From the NCBI GenBank assembly GCA_032654645.1, contig JAULAW010000015.1:1-64000 (forward strand): a stretch of 64,000 nucleotides of DNA, given 5' to 3'. The notes below the pieces were generated by a model, which did no database searches, had not been told where the DNA came from, and saw only the letters and a program-made list of their open reading frames with translations. Position numbers and translations under genes: made by a program. The stretch comes from CAITJF01 sp032654645 (GTDB taxonomy: Bacteria > Pseudomonadota > Gammaproteobacteria > Burkholderiales > Gallionellaceae). Of the stretch, positions 49,372-56,698 are shown in pieces. The stretch's first letter is position 1. Each line of letters starts with the position of its first letter.

Positions 49372-50067
49372 TTACCCAGCCAAACTGGCCTGTTCGATGC
49401 GTATGCCGACACCCATGGTGCTGGAGACGGACACCTTCTTCAGGTACACGCCCTTGGATGTGGCAGGCTTGGCTTTACTCAACGCATCAATCAGCGCCAG
49501 CAGATTTTCGCGCAACGCTTCCGGCGTGAACGATGCTCGTCCGATAGTACATTGCACAATACCGTTCTTGTCGGTGCGGTATTGCACCTGGCCAGCCTTG
49601 GCATTCTTCACCGCGCCCGCCACATCGGCAGTTACCGTGCCCACCTTGGGGTTGGGCATCAGTCCGCGCGGTCCGAGTATCTGGCCCAACTGGCCAACGA
49701 TGCGCATTGCATCCGGCGAAGCGATCACCACGTCGAAATCCATCTTGCCGCCCTTGATGCTTTCCGCAAGATCTTCAAAGCCCACGATATTCGCACCGGC
49801 TGCCTTGGCTTCCTCTGCCTTGGCACCCTGGGCAAACACGGCCACGCGCACAGTTTTGCCGGTACCCTTGGGCAACACGACGGAACCGCGCACCAGTTGG
49901 TCGGATTTCTTGGCATCAATGCCAAGGTTCACCGCTACGTCTATGGATTCATCGAACTTCGCCTTGGCGGTTTCTTTTACCAGCTTCAGCGCATCGGCCA
50001 GCGGATACAGCTTGTTGCGGTCAACCTTGGCAGCCAGTGCCTTATAACGTTTTGAGACTTGTGCCAT
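49372..50067 (-). CDS. rplA: 50S ribosomal protein L1
   Basis: 231 residues from the ATG at 50067 (MAQVSKRYKALAAKVDRNKL); the longer open frame overlaps rplK and is rejected. The RNA-binding domain includes ILGPRGLMPNPKVGTVT. L1 forms the mobile stalk at the E site and in enterobacteria represses rplKA. It begins one base after the rplK stop. Confidence 0.98.
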   Translation of the reverse strand: MAQVSKRYKALAAKVDRNKLYPLADALKLVKETAKAKFDESIDVAVNLGIDAKKSDQLVRGSVVLPKGTGKTVRVAVFAQGAKAEEAKAAGANIVGFEDLAESIKGGKMDFDVVIASPDAMRIVGQLGQILGPRGLMPNPKVGTVTADVAGAVKNAKAGQVQYRTDKNGIVQCTIGRASFTPEALRENLLALIDALSKAKPATSKGVYLKKVSVSSTMGVGIRIEQASLAG

Positions 50068-50068
50068 G

Positions 50069-50500
50069 TTATACGCCCTCCACGGTAATACCCATGCTGC
50101 GTGCGCTGCCAGCAATGGTGCGTACTGCCGCGTCCATGTCAGCCGCCGTCAGGTCGGGCATCTTGGTTTTCGCGATATCTTCCGCTTGCTTGCGGGTCAA
50201 CTTGCCCACCTTGTCGGTATGCGGCGTCTTGCTGCCCTTCTGCACACCTGCGGCCTTCTTGATCAGAATGGTCGCGGGCGGGGTCTTCATGATAAAGGTG
50301 AAGCTCTTGTCCGCGAAGGCGGTAATCACCACCGGGATCGGCAGGCCTGGCTCCACGCCCTGTGTCTGGGCGTTGAACGCTTTGCAGAACTCCATAATGT
50401 TCAAACCTCGCTGCCCCAGAGCCGGGCCGATGGGCGGGCTTGGGTTCGCCTTACCGGCAGGCACTTGCAGTTTGATATAACCGACTATTTTCTTTGCCAC
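50069..50500 (-). CDS. rplK: 50S ribosomal protein L11
   Basis: 143 residues from a GTG at 50500 with GGAG upstream. MAKKIVGYIKLQVPAGKANP and PPIGPALGQRGLNIMEFCKA are diagnostic, including the proline-rich hinge. L11 binds the GTPase centre and is the sensor through which RelA (encoded at 15411-17390) is activated by uncharged tRNA. Confidence 0.98.
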   Translation of the reverse strand: MAKKIVGYIKLQVPAGKANPSPPIGPALGQRGLNIMEFCKAFNAQTQGVEPGLPIPVVITAFADKSFTFIMKTPPATILIKKAAGVQKGSKTPHTDKVGKLTRKQAEDIAKTKMPDLTAADMDAAVRTIAGSARSMGITVEGV

Positions 50501-50576
50501 GTTGCTACTCCTCGTCAGTGGGTTAAACGCATACCGCCGTTACTCCGGCACGCTCCCCGTTACAACACCAGCCGGT

Positions 50577-50637
50577 AGCTAGTAGCGTGTAGCCTGTAGC
50601 AAAAACGCTACCCGCTGCCAGCCACACGCTACCAGCT
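50577..50637. repeat. Dispersed hairpin repeat, family 1 (copy 3), nusG-rplK gap
   Basis: AGCTAGTAGCGTGT (50577-50590) pairs with ACACGCTACCAGCT (50624-50637) with one mismatch; the loop contains CCTGTAGC and GCTACCC. It fills most of the 143 bp between nusG and rplK. Confidence 0.7.
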
Positions 50638-50643
50638 CCTATT

Positions 50644-51192
50644 TCAGGCCTTTTCCACCTGGCCAAAATCCAGTTCCACAGGTGTCGAGCGCCCAAAAAT
50701 GGTCACTGCCACCCGCAGTTTGTTCTTGTCATAATTAACGCCTTCCACTGCGCCATGAAAGTCGGTAAACGGCCCTTCCTTGACGCGCACCGCCTCGCCA
50801 ACCTCGAACAGCACCTTGGGCCTGGGTTTTTCGACCCCGGCTTGCATTTGTTGCATGATGTTCTGCACTTCATTTTCGCTAATGGGTGTAGGCTTCATCG
50901 CCGAACCACCCAAAAATCCAGTTACCTTGGGTGTGCTCTTGACCAAGTGCCAGCTTTCATCGGTCATGTCCATTTCAACCAGGACATAACCAGGAAAAAA
51001 TTTACGCTCGCTGATTTTGCGCTCACTGACACTATTTTTACTGGACTTCATCTCTACCACTTCTTCCACCGGCACCAGTATCTGGCCGAACTTATCTTCC
51101 ATACCGGCGCGCTGAATGCGCTCCAAAAGGGCGCGCTGCACGCTTTTCTCAAACTGAGAGTACGTATGAACAACATACCAACGCTTTGTCAT
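50644..51192 (-). CDS. nusG: Transcription termination/antitermination protein NusG
   Basis: 182 residues: NGN domain from RWYVVHTYSQFEKSVQRAL to about 120, and the C-terminal KOW domain (VRVKEGPFTDFHGAVEGVNY). NusG clamps RNA polymerase and bridges to Rho or to ribosomal S10. Its ATG overlaps the secE stop by one base, so secE and nusG are coupled. Confidence 0.98.
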   Translation of the reverse strand: MTKRWYVVHTYSQFEKSVQRALLERIQRAGMEDKFGQILVPVEEVVEMKSSKNSVSERKISERKFFPGYVLVEMDMTDESWHLVKSTPKVTGFLGGSAMKPTPISENEVQNIMQQMQAGVEKPRPKVLFEVGEAVRVKEGPFTDFHGAVEGVNYDKNKLRVAVTIFGRSTPVELDFGQVEKA

Positions 51193-51539
51193 TACTCACT
51201 CCGCCCCATCAGTTTATTGACCACCAACATCAGACTCGCATCAACCATCCACAAGAACAGCGCCATGACTACCGCGAACAAAATCACCATTCCGGTAGTC
51301 TGCACCGTTTCCTTGCGCGTCGGCCATACCACGCGCTTGGCTTCGGCCACAGACTCCTTGCTGAAGACAAGCAACCGCTTGCCTGGGTCTGTCGTCCATG
51401 CTACTGCAGCCGCCAGTAACAAACCCAGCAACACCGATGCCAGCTTCACTACTGCAGCGCTTTCGTGCAATGTATAAAATCCCGTAATACCCGCTATAAC
51501 CAGCAGGAAAGCCACACCTAATTTAATCTTGTCAGCCAT
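51192..51539 (-). CDS. secE: Protein translocase subunit SecE
   Basis: 115 residues with three membrane helices. Two lie in the first 50 residues, and the essential third follows the amphipathic ESVAEAKRVVWPTRKETVQT motif, the SecE signature. It clamps SecY. It starts 50 bp after tRNA-Trp in the classical tuf-trpT-secE-nusG order. Confidence 0.97.
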   Translation of the reverse strand: MADKIKLGVAFLLVIAGITGFYTLHESAAVVKLASVLLGLLLAAAVAWTTDPGKRLLVFSKESVAEAKRVVWPTRKETVQTTGMVILFAVVMALFLWMVDASLMLVVNKLMGRSE

Positions 51540-51589
51540 GCGCCTCTATCCTACCTGTATGGCCATTATTTGTATGGCCGTTTCTTGTG

Positions 51590-51665
51590 TGGCAGGCCAG
51601 GAGGGTCTCGAACCCCCAACCCTCGGTTTTGGAGACCGATACTCTACCAATTGAGCTACTGGCCT
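51590..51665 (-). tRNA. tRNA-Trp (CCA anticodon)
   Basis: 76 nt including an encoded 3' CCA. Acceptor AGGCCAG pairs with CTGGCCT, D-stem GCTC/GAGT region, anticodon loop CTCCAAA (anticodon CCA), and T-arm GGGGGTTCGAGACCC. Lies between tuf2 and secE, as trpT does in E. coli. Confidence 0.97.
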
Positions 51666-51670
51666 AAAAG

Positions 51671-51775
51671 CAGTCATTAGTCGCTAGCCATTAGTCGTTA
51701 GTTGGTTTTGTCCGCTGCGCGGAACTTGCTTTAACTAACGACTATCGTCTAACGTCTAACGTCTAACGACTGCTG
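51671..51775. repeat. Dispersed hairpin repeat, family 2 (copy C), tuf2-trpT gap
   Basis: CATTAGTCGCTAGCCATTAG, TAGTCGTTAGTT (pairs with AACTAACGACTA), inner TCCGC-TGC-GCGGA, then three tandem GTCTAAC units up to the tuf2 stop codon. It is the longest of three copies in the window. Confidence 0.75.
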
Positions 51776-52966
51776 TTACTCGATAATCTTCGCCACCACA
51801 CCGGCGCCGACGGTGCGCCCGCCCTCGCGTATCGCGAAGCGCAGTCCTTCTTCCATCGCAATCGGGGCGATCAGGTTCACCGTTACCGAGACGTTGTCGC
51901 CCGGCATCACCATTTCGGTGCCTGCCGGCAGTTCAACCGCACCGGTGACGTCGGTGGTGCGGAAGTAAAACTGGGGACGGTAGCCCTGGAAGAACGGGGT
52001 GTGACGGCCGCCTTCGTCCTTGCTCAGGACGTAGATCTCGGCGGTGAATTTGGTGTGCGGCTTAATGGAACCCGGCTTGCACAGCACTTGACCGCGCTCG
52101 ACTTCTTCGCGCTTGGTGCCGCGCAGCAGGACGCCGACGTTGTCTCCGGCCTGCCCCTGGTCGAGCAGCTTGCGGAACATTTCCACGCCGGTGCAGATGG
52201 TCTTGAGGGTGGGCTTCAGGCCGACGATTTCAATTTCTTCGCCGACCTTGACGATGCCGCGCTCGATACGTCCCGTCACCACGGTGCCGCGTCCGGAGAT
52301 GGAGAAGACGTCTTCGACCGGCATCAGGAAGGCGCCTTCCAGCGCGCGCTTGGGTTCGGGGATGTAGGTGTCCAGCGCTTCGGCCAGCCTGAATATGGAG
52401 GGTTCGCCCATCTCGCTCTGGTCGCCTTGCAATGCCTTGAGTGCGCTGCCGATGACGATCGGGGTGTCATCCCCGGGAAATTCGTATTTGGAAAGGAGTT
52501 CCCGCACTTCCATTTCGACCAGCTCGAGCAACTCTGCGTCGTCCACCATGTCGGCCTTGTTCATGTAGACGATGATGTAGGGTACGCCGACCTGGCGCGC
52601 CAGCAGGATGTGTTCGCGCGTCTGCGGCATCGGGCCGTCGGCGGCGGATACCACCAGGATCGCGCCGTCCATTTGCGCCGCGCCGGTGATCATGTTCTTG
52701 ATGTAGTCGGCGTGGCCCGGACAGTCCACGTGGGCGTAGTGGCGGTTGGCCGTTTCGTATTCGACGTGCGCGGTGTTGATGGTGATGCCGCGCGCCTTTT
52801 CTTCCGGCGCCGCGTCAATCTGGTCGTAGGCCTTCGCCTCGCCGCCGTATTTCTTCGACAGCACGGTCGTGATCGCCGCCGTCAGGGTCGTCTTGCCGTG
52901 ATCCACGTGCCCTATCGTCCCAACGTTCACGTGCGGCTTGGTGCGCTCAAATTTACTCTTTGCCAT
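51776..52966 (-). CDS. tuf: Elongation factor Tu (copy 2)
   Basis: 396 residues, the same amino-acid sequence as copy 1 (34838-36028). It is flanked by tRNA-Thr upstream and tRNA-Trp downstream, the tufB position of E. coli. Nucleotides 52234-52966 are identical to copy 1; upstream of that (towards the 3' end) there are many silent differences. Confidence 0.98.
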   Translation of the reverse strand: MAKSKFERTKPHVNVGTIGHVDHGKTTLTAAITTVLSKKYGGEAKAYDQIDAAPEEKARGITINTAHVEYETANRHYAHVDCPGHADYIKNMITGAAQMDGAILVVSAADGPMPQTREHILLARQVGVPYIIVYMNKADMVDDAELLELVEMEVRELLSKYEFPGDDTPIVIGSALKALQGDQSEMGEPSIFRLAEALDTYIPEPKRALEGAFLMPVEDVFSISGRGTVVTGRIERGIVKVGEEIEIVGLKPTLKTICTGVEMFRKLLDQGQAGDNVGVLLRGTKREEVERGQVLCKPGSIKPHTKFTAEIYVLSKDEGGRHTPFFQGYRPQFYFRTTDVTGAVELPAGTEMVMPGDNVSVTVNLIAPIAMEEGLRFAIREGGRTVGAGVVAKIIE

Positions 52967-53014
52967 GATTTTTCCTCATCAATACATTTAACGAAAGAAC
53001 ATCAACAAAATTTT

Positions 53015-53089
<75 letters not shown>

Positions 53090-53099
53090 CAACTCAAAC

Positions 53100-53173
53100 T
53101 GGAGCGGGTGAAGGGGATCGAACCCTCGTCGTAAGTTTGGAAAACTTCTGCTCTACCATTGAGCTACACCCGC
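53100..53173 (-). tRNA. tRNA-Gly (TCC anticodon)
   Basis: 74 nt with encoded CCA. Acceptor GCGGGTG / CACCCGC, D-arm GCTCAATGGTAGAGC, anticodon loop TTTCCAA (anticodon TCC, reads GGA/GGG), T-arm GAGGG-TTCGATC-CCCTT. Position equivalent to glyT; 10 bp from tRNA-Thr. Confidence 0.96.
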
Positions 53174-53278
53174 ACGCTTTAAACTGCCAACAACATGCGC
53201 CCAAGCACACAATCACCACACCCAGCCCAGCCAAACTAATCAAACCGTAAGCAAATAAAACTGTAAAATTCAGACGTT

Positions 53279-53363
53279 TGGTGGAGGGAGAAGGATTCGA
53301 ACCTTCGAAGGCAGAGCCGTCAGATTTACAGTCTGATCCCTTTAACCGCTCGGGAATCCCTCC
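53279..53363 (-). tRNA. tRNA-Tyr (GTA anticodon)
   Basis: 85 nt with encoded CCA and a long variable arm (class II), as expected for Tyr. Acceptor GGAGGGA / TCCCTCC, anticodon arm CAGAC-TGTAAAT-CTG (anticodon GTA), T-arm ending GAATCCTTC. First gene of the tyrU-glyT-thrT-tufB style operon; 105 bp to tRNA-Gly. Confidence 0.96.
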
Positions 53364-53377
53364 AAACAGAACCCGCG

Positions 53378-53406
53378 ATTATCCGTGTTCCTGATCAGCT
53401 TGTCTA
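53378..53406 (-). promoter_or_regulatory. Candidate promoter of the tRNA-Tyr/tuf2 operon
   Basis: Minus strand TAGACA (53406-53401), 17 bp, GATAAT (53383-53378), then CGCGGG. Both boxes match consensus at 5 of 6 positions. The start site would lie about 7 bp upstream of mature tRNA-Tyr. Confidence 0.75.
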
Positions 53407-53505
53407 GAGCCAAGTTTCACTCAAGCTTTTTACGTGAGAAAAAACGAGGGCCGAATTGTCACGGGAAGGTCAAAAACTCGCAATAGAGACTAATCATAGT
53501 AAGCA

Positions 53506-53533
53506 TTGTGACAACCTCCATTTCGCATATAAT
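53506..53533 (+). promoter_or_regulatory. Candidate promoter of mlaA
   Basis: TTGTGA (53506-53511), 16 bp, perfect TATAAT (53528-53533), 30 bp before the mlaA ATG at 53564. This supports that start over the longer open frame. Confidence 0.65.
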
Positions 53534-53563
53534 TGTAACGGCGACCCCAATAACACAGCACCT

Positions 53564-54442
53564 ATGTCCGCAATCCGCTTTCCCTTGCTGCTTGCCAGCC
53601 TTGCTTTGAGCGGCTGCGCTTCGAGCCACCACAACCCGAAAGACCCGTTCGAGCCGTTCAATCGCGGCGTGTACCAATTCAATGATACGGTGGATAAGAC
53701 ACTAATCAAACCGGCGGCAAAAGGCTACAACATAGTCATGCCAGCACTGGGCAAGACGATGGTGTCCAATTTTTTCTCCAATCTGGATGACGTTATCGTT
53801 ACCATCAACGACCTGTTGCAATTCAAAGTGGCGCGGGCCGCTTCGGACGGCGGGCGCATTCTCGTAAATTCTACGATTGGACTCTACGGTTTGGTTGATG
53901 TAGCGTCCAAAGTGGGCCTGGAGAAACACAATGAGGATTTTGGACAGACATTGGGTTACTGGGGAATCGGCAACGGACCCTACCTGGTGATTCCCTTGTT
54001 CGGCCCTAGCTCCGTACGTGACGGTATAGGTTTATATGCGGACAGTCGCTCAGGCATGATGAGAAAGATCAAACATGTGGATACCCGAAACCAGTTGTAT
54101 GCGACAAATTTACTGAGCAAACGCACCAGCTTGCTGAATCAAGAAAGAGTTCTAGATGAGGCCATGATAGACCAGTACTCCTTTATTCGCGACGCTTACC
54201 TGCAGCACCGCCGGAGCCTGATATACGATGGCAACCCGCCGCGCGAAAAATTTGATGATGACGATAGCGACAATGCGCCAGACAAAACTTCAGTCAACGG
54301 CAGTGATGGAGTTATTCAGCCTGCTTTAGCTGAAGCAGCAACCGTAGCCGCGCTTGTTGATGCTACCAGCGTCGAACCGTTGCCACCACAACAGCACAGT
54401 GTGCACCACATCTGGTCATCGCAGCACGAGGAGACACACTAA
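53564..54442 (+). CDS. mlaA: MlaA (VacJ) family outer-membrane lipoprotein
   Basis: 292 residues from the ATG at 53564, just after a promoter candidate. Lipoprotein signal with LSGCASS (lipobox Cys about residue 16), then the VacJ core: DPFEPFNRGVYQFNDTVDK, FFSNLDDVITINDLL-like segment, DVASKVGLEKHNEDFGQTLG and GPYLVIPLFGPSSVRDGIG. MlaA extracts mislocalised phospholipids from the outer leaflet and passes them to MlaC. The rest of the mla operon is not here. A low-complexity Asp/Ala-rich tail of about 60 residues follows the domain. Confidence 0.93.
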   Translation: MSAIRFPLLLASLALSGCASSHHNPKDPFEPFNRGVYQFNDTVDKTLIKPAAKGYNIVMPALGKTMVSNFFSNLDDVIVTINDLLQFKVARAASDGGRILVNSTIGLYGLVDVASKVGLEKHNEDFGQTLGYWGIGNGPYLVIPLFGPSSVRDGIGLYADSRSGMMRKIKHVDTRNQLYATNLLSKRTSLLNQERVLDEAMIDQYSFIRDAYLQHRRSLIYDGNPPREKFDDDDSDNAPDKTSVNGSDGVIQPALAEAATVAALVDATSVEPLPPQQHSVHHIWSSQHEETH

Positions 54443-54489
54443 TCCATACATGGACGCCCATGTACGGATTAAAACTATTGTAGACAGGG

Positions 54490-54527
54490 AACGAAAAAGG
54501 CTTGCGATACAGCAAGCCTTTTTCGTT
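54490..54527. terminator. Bidirectional intrinsic terminator between mlaA and htpX
   Basis: Perfect 16-bp arms (AACGAAAAAGGCTTGC and complement) around GATACA. The A-run on one side and T-run on the other give a U-tail in both directions. A second weaker hairpin (AATCC...GGATT, 54441-54470) precedes it right after the mlaA stop. Confidence 0.9.
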
Positions 54528-54548
54528 GGATGTGAAATTATCCGAAAT

Positions 54549-55430
54549 TTATCTTCCTGCGCGCAAAGCCTCGATACGCTCTTCCAGCGGCGGGTGGGTC
54601 ATGAATAGACGGGACATCCCCTTGCCGCCGGAAATGCCGAAGGCAGCCATCTTCTCCGGCAGGGTGGCTTGCTCGTGGTTGACTTTCAGGCGCTCCAGCG
54701 CGGCAATCATCTTATTGCGCCCGGCCAAATTGGCGCCGCCCGTATCGGCGCGGAATTCGCGCTGGCGCGAAAACCACATCACGATGATGCTGGCCAGCAC
54801 GCCCAGCACCAGTTGCGCCGCCATTTCGGCAACAAACGCACCGATGCCGGGGCCATTGCGCCCGTCATTCTTGAGCAGCACGCGATCCACCAGGATGCCG
54901 AACAGCTTGGCAAAGAAAATTACGAAGGTATTCACCACGCCTTGAATCAAGGCGAGCGTCACCATATCGCCGTTGGCGACATGACTGATTTCGTGGCCCA
55001 GCACGGCTTCCGCTTCGTCGCGGCTCATGTTGTGCAACAGGCCAGTGCTCACCGCCACCAGCGCGGCGTTGCGGTTCCAGCCGGTGGCGAAGGCGTTCAC
55101 ATCCGGCGCGTCATAGACAGCCACTTCCGGCATCCCGATGCCCGCCGCATCCGCCTGCCTGCGCACGGTTTCCACCAGCCAGCGCTCGGTCGGGTCGATC
55201 GGGTTGGTGATGACCTGCGCGCCCACCATCCGCTTGGCCGACCACTTGGACATGAGCAGCGAAACAATCGAGCCGGAAAAACCGATCACCACCGACAGGG
55301 TAAGCAGCGCGTTGAAATTAATAGCGCCGCTTTGGTCGAGCACCCTGTCCACGCCGAGCAGGCGCAACGTGATGTTAATGACGAAAACTACCGCCAGGTT
55401 AGTCAGGACAAACAGGAAAATCCGTTTCAT
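54549..55430 (-). CDS. htpX: Membrane zinc metalloprotease HtpX
   Basis: 293 residues from the ATG at 55430 (MKRIFLFVLTNLAVVFV). Two N-terminal and two central membrane helices; the zinc site is HEISH (in AVLGHEISHVANGDM) with a downstream Glu in the REFRADTGGA segment. HtpX is a heat-shock protease that degrades misfolded inner-membrane proteins with FtsH. Standalone gene, convergent with mlaA. Confidence 0.97.
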   Translation of the reverse strand: MKRIFLFVLTNLAVVFVINITLRLLGVDRVLDQSGAINFNALLTLSVVIGFSGSIVSLLMSKWSAKRMVGAQVITNPIDPTERWLVETVRRQADAAGIGMPEVAVYDAPDVNAFATGWNRNAALVAVSTGLLHNMSRDEAEAVLGHEISHVANGDMVTLALIQGVVNTFVIFFAKLFGILVDRVLLKNDGRNGPGIGAFVAEMAAQLVLGVLASIIVMWFSRQREFRADTGGANLAGRNKMIAALERLKVNHEQATLPEKMAAFGISGGKGMSRLFMTHPPLEERIEALRAGR

Positions 55431-55890
55431 GTACTTGCCTCCATCAACTATCAACCAAATAAAAGCGAGGGTAGTTTACCACCCTCCTCCGCGCTGCCTA
55501 TGTTGGGCAAGCCGCGAAAATTTCAAGACGCCTCTCGACAAAGACAGGCTCGCGCGGTCAATTGGAACATCAACAGGTAAAATAGTTGCCGGGGCGTCTT
55601 ATTTTACTTCACAGAAAAGAGCGCTTTTCCATTTGGCGTTGAAAGAGTGTAGTAAGAAAATGCCTTGCAGCAAACATATATCCGGTCGGGTAGTGTATTT
55701 CACCACTGGTTGCGTTAAAACATCCGGTGCAATTTGCATTGCACCCTACATCTACTTCGTCCCGCCCACAAATACCATACCCTGATCTTTTCAGCATTTT
55801 GATCGGAGGCATCGGGGTCAGCGGCATCTGAGCCAGCATCGCAATGGTTTTTATAACCAGCGGTCAAAGAATCTCGCATCATCACTGCCC
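55431..55890. other. Non-coding stretch between htpX and hicA
   Basis: About 460 bp without a convincing gene. It contains a small hairpin GAGGGT...ACCCTC (55473-55492) and a GGTGCAATTTGCATTGCACC-type palindrome near 55720-55750 that resembles dispersed repeats of this group. Short minus-strand frames here lack ribosome binding sites and look like noise. Confidence 0.5.
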
Positions 55891-55915
55891 AATGCAATCA
55901 AATAATGATTGCATT
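55891..55915. promoter_or_regulatory. Operator-like inverted repeat upstream of hicAB
   Basis: Perfect 10-bp arms AATGCAATCA / TGATTGCATT with a 5-nt AATAA centre, 30 bp before the hicA start. An AT-rich palindrome in this position fits a binding site for the HicB antitoxin, which represses its own operon in other bacteria. No other function suggests itself. Confidence 0.55.
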
Positions 55916-55944
55916 ACACTGATTAACTGCCTATCATCTTCACC

Positions 55945-56199
55945 TTGAAAACCAAGCACGCCAAGACGCTCAATGCGATATTTACCAGGCCGACACTGGC
56001 TTCTCTGGCGTTCTCAGATATTGAAGCGTTAGTTGTTGCGCTAGGTGGTGAAATCATCGATGGCAATGGTTCACGCATGGCATTTATATTGAATGGGAAG
56101 CGCATGGATGCACACCGGCCACATCCAGGCAAAGAGGCAAAGCGATACCAAGTTGAAAATATACGCGACTGGTTTTTAACGATGGGAATTCAGCCATGA
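55945..56199 (+). CDS. hicA: HicA family toxin (mRNA interferase type)
   Basis: 84 residues from a TTG at 55945; there is no ATG that would keep the domain. KHAKTLNAIFTRPT, the IEALVVALGGEI helix-strand and NGKRMDAHRPHPGKEAKRYQ match the HicA family subgroup in which the usual G-S-H-H motif is replaced (here GSRMAFILNG); the remaining His in AHRPHP may be catalytic or structural. HicA toxins bind and cleave mRNA. It overlaps hicB by ATGA. The weak start may keep toxin expression low. Confidence 0.85.
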   Translation: MKTKHAKTLNAIFTRPTLASLAFSDIEALVVALGGEIIDGNGSRMAFILNGKRMDAHRPHPGKEAKRYQVENIRDWFLTMGIQP

Positions 56200-56519
56200 A
56201 AAATTCCATGACTTACAAGGGCTATACCGCCCGCATCGAATTTGATGACCGCGACAACATTTTTGTCGGTCGCGTGTTGTGCATTGAAGATGTAATTAGT
56301 TTCCACGGCGCAACGGTCACTACTCTGCGTGCCGATTTTCGCCATGCGATTGATTTTTACTTAACGACCAATCCCGTTCCGCAAAAACCTGCTTCCGGGA
56401 AACTGATGTTGCGCATTCCTAGCGAAGTGCATACGGCAGCATTGATCGCCGCTCAGTCTTCTGGGCAAAGCCTCAATCAATGGGCGGCTAACGTGCTTAA
56501 ACAAGCCGCACACAATTGA
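56196..56519 (+). CDS. hicB: HicB family antitoxin
   Basis: 107 residues. The N-terminal partially degraded RNase H-like fold is TYKGYTARIEFDDRDNIFVG...ISFHGATVTTLRADF; the C-terminal ribbon-helix-helix DNA-binding part is SGKLMLRIPSEVHTAALIAA...SLNQWAANVLKQA. It should neutralise HicA and bind the palindrome at 55891-55915. Starts inside the hicA stop codon (ATGA). Confidence 0.9.
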   Translation: MKNSMTYKGYTARIEFDDRDNIFVGRVLCIEDVISFHGATVTTLRADFRHAIDFYLTTNPVPQKPASGKLMLRIPSEVHTAALIAAQSSGQSLNQWAANVLKQAAHN

Positions 56520-56539
56520 AACGGCCTAATTACGTTTCT

Positions 56540-56598
56540 GCATTTTGATAGGCAGCGCGTAGGCTGGGGGGAGGCACGAACCCCAGCATTTGGCTTAC
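56540..56598. repeat. Remnant of a dispersed repeat between hicB and bioA
   Basis: GCGTAGGCTGGGGGGAGGCA followed by CGAACCCCAGCATTTGGC resembles the intergenic repeat GTAGGTTGGG..GAGGCACGAAACCCAACA seen in many betaproteobacteria; only one arm is clear. The 179-bp gap otherwise holds nothing I can name. Confidence 0.35.
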
Positions 56599-56698
56599 CT
56601 TATGTTCGCTTTTGTTCCGACCACGTAATATCATCCAACTATTGCCCGTCGCAGCGGCAACAGTGTACACAGCCCACCCGATAAACCTGATATCTGCC

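Noticed and set aside
55609..55897. Two short minus-strand frames (76 and 60 residues) between htpX and hicA
   Set aside because: No ribosome binding site, overlapping frames and odd composition; part of the region looks like a dispersed repeat remnant.
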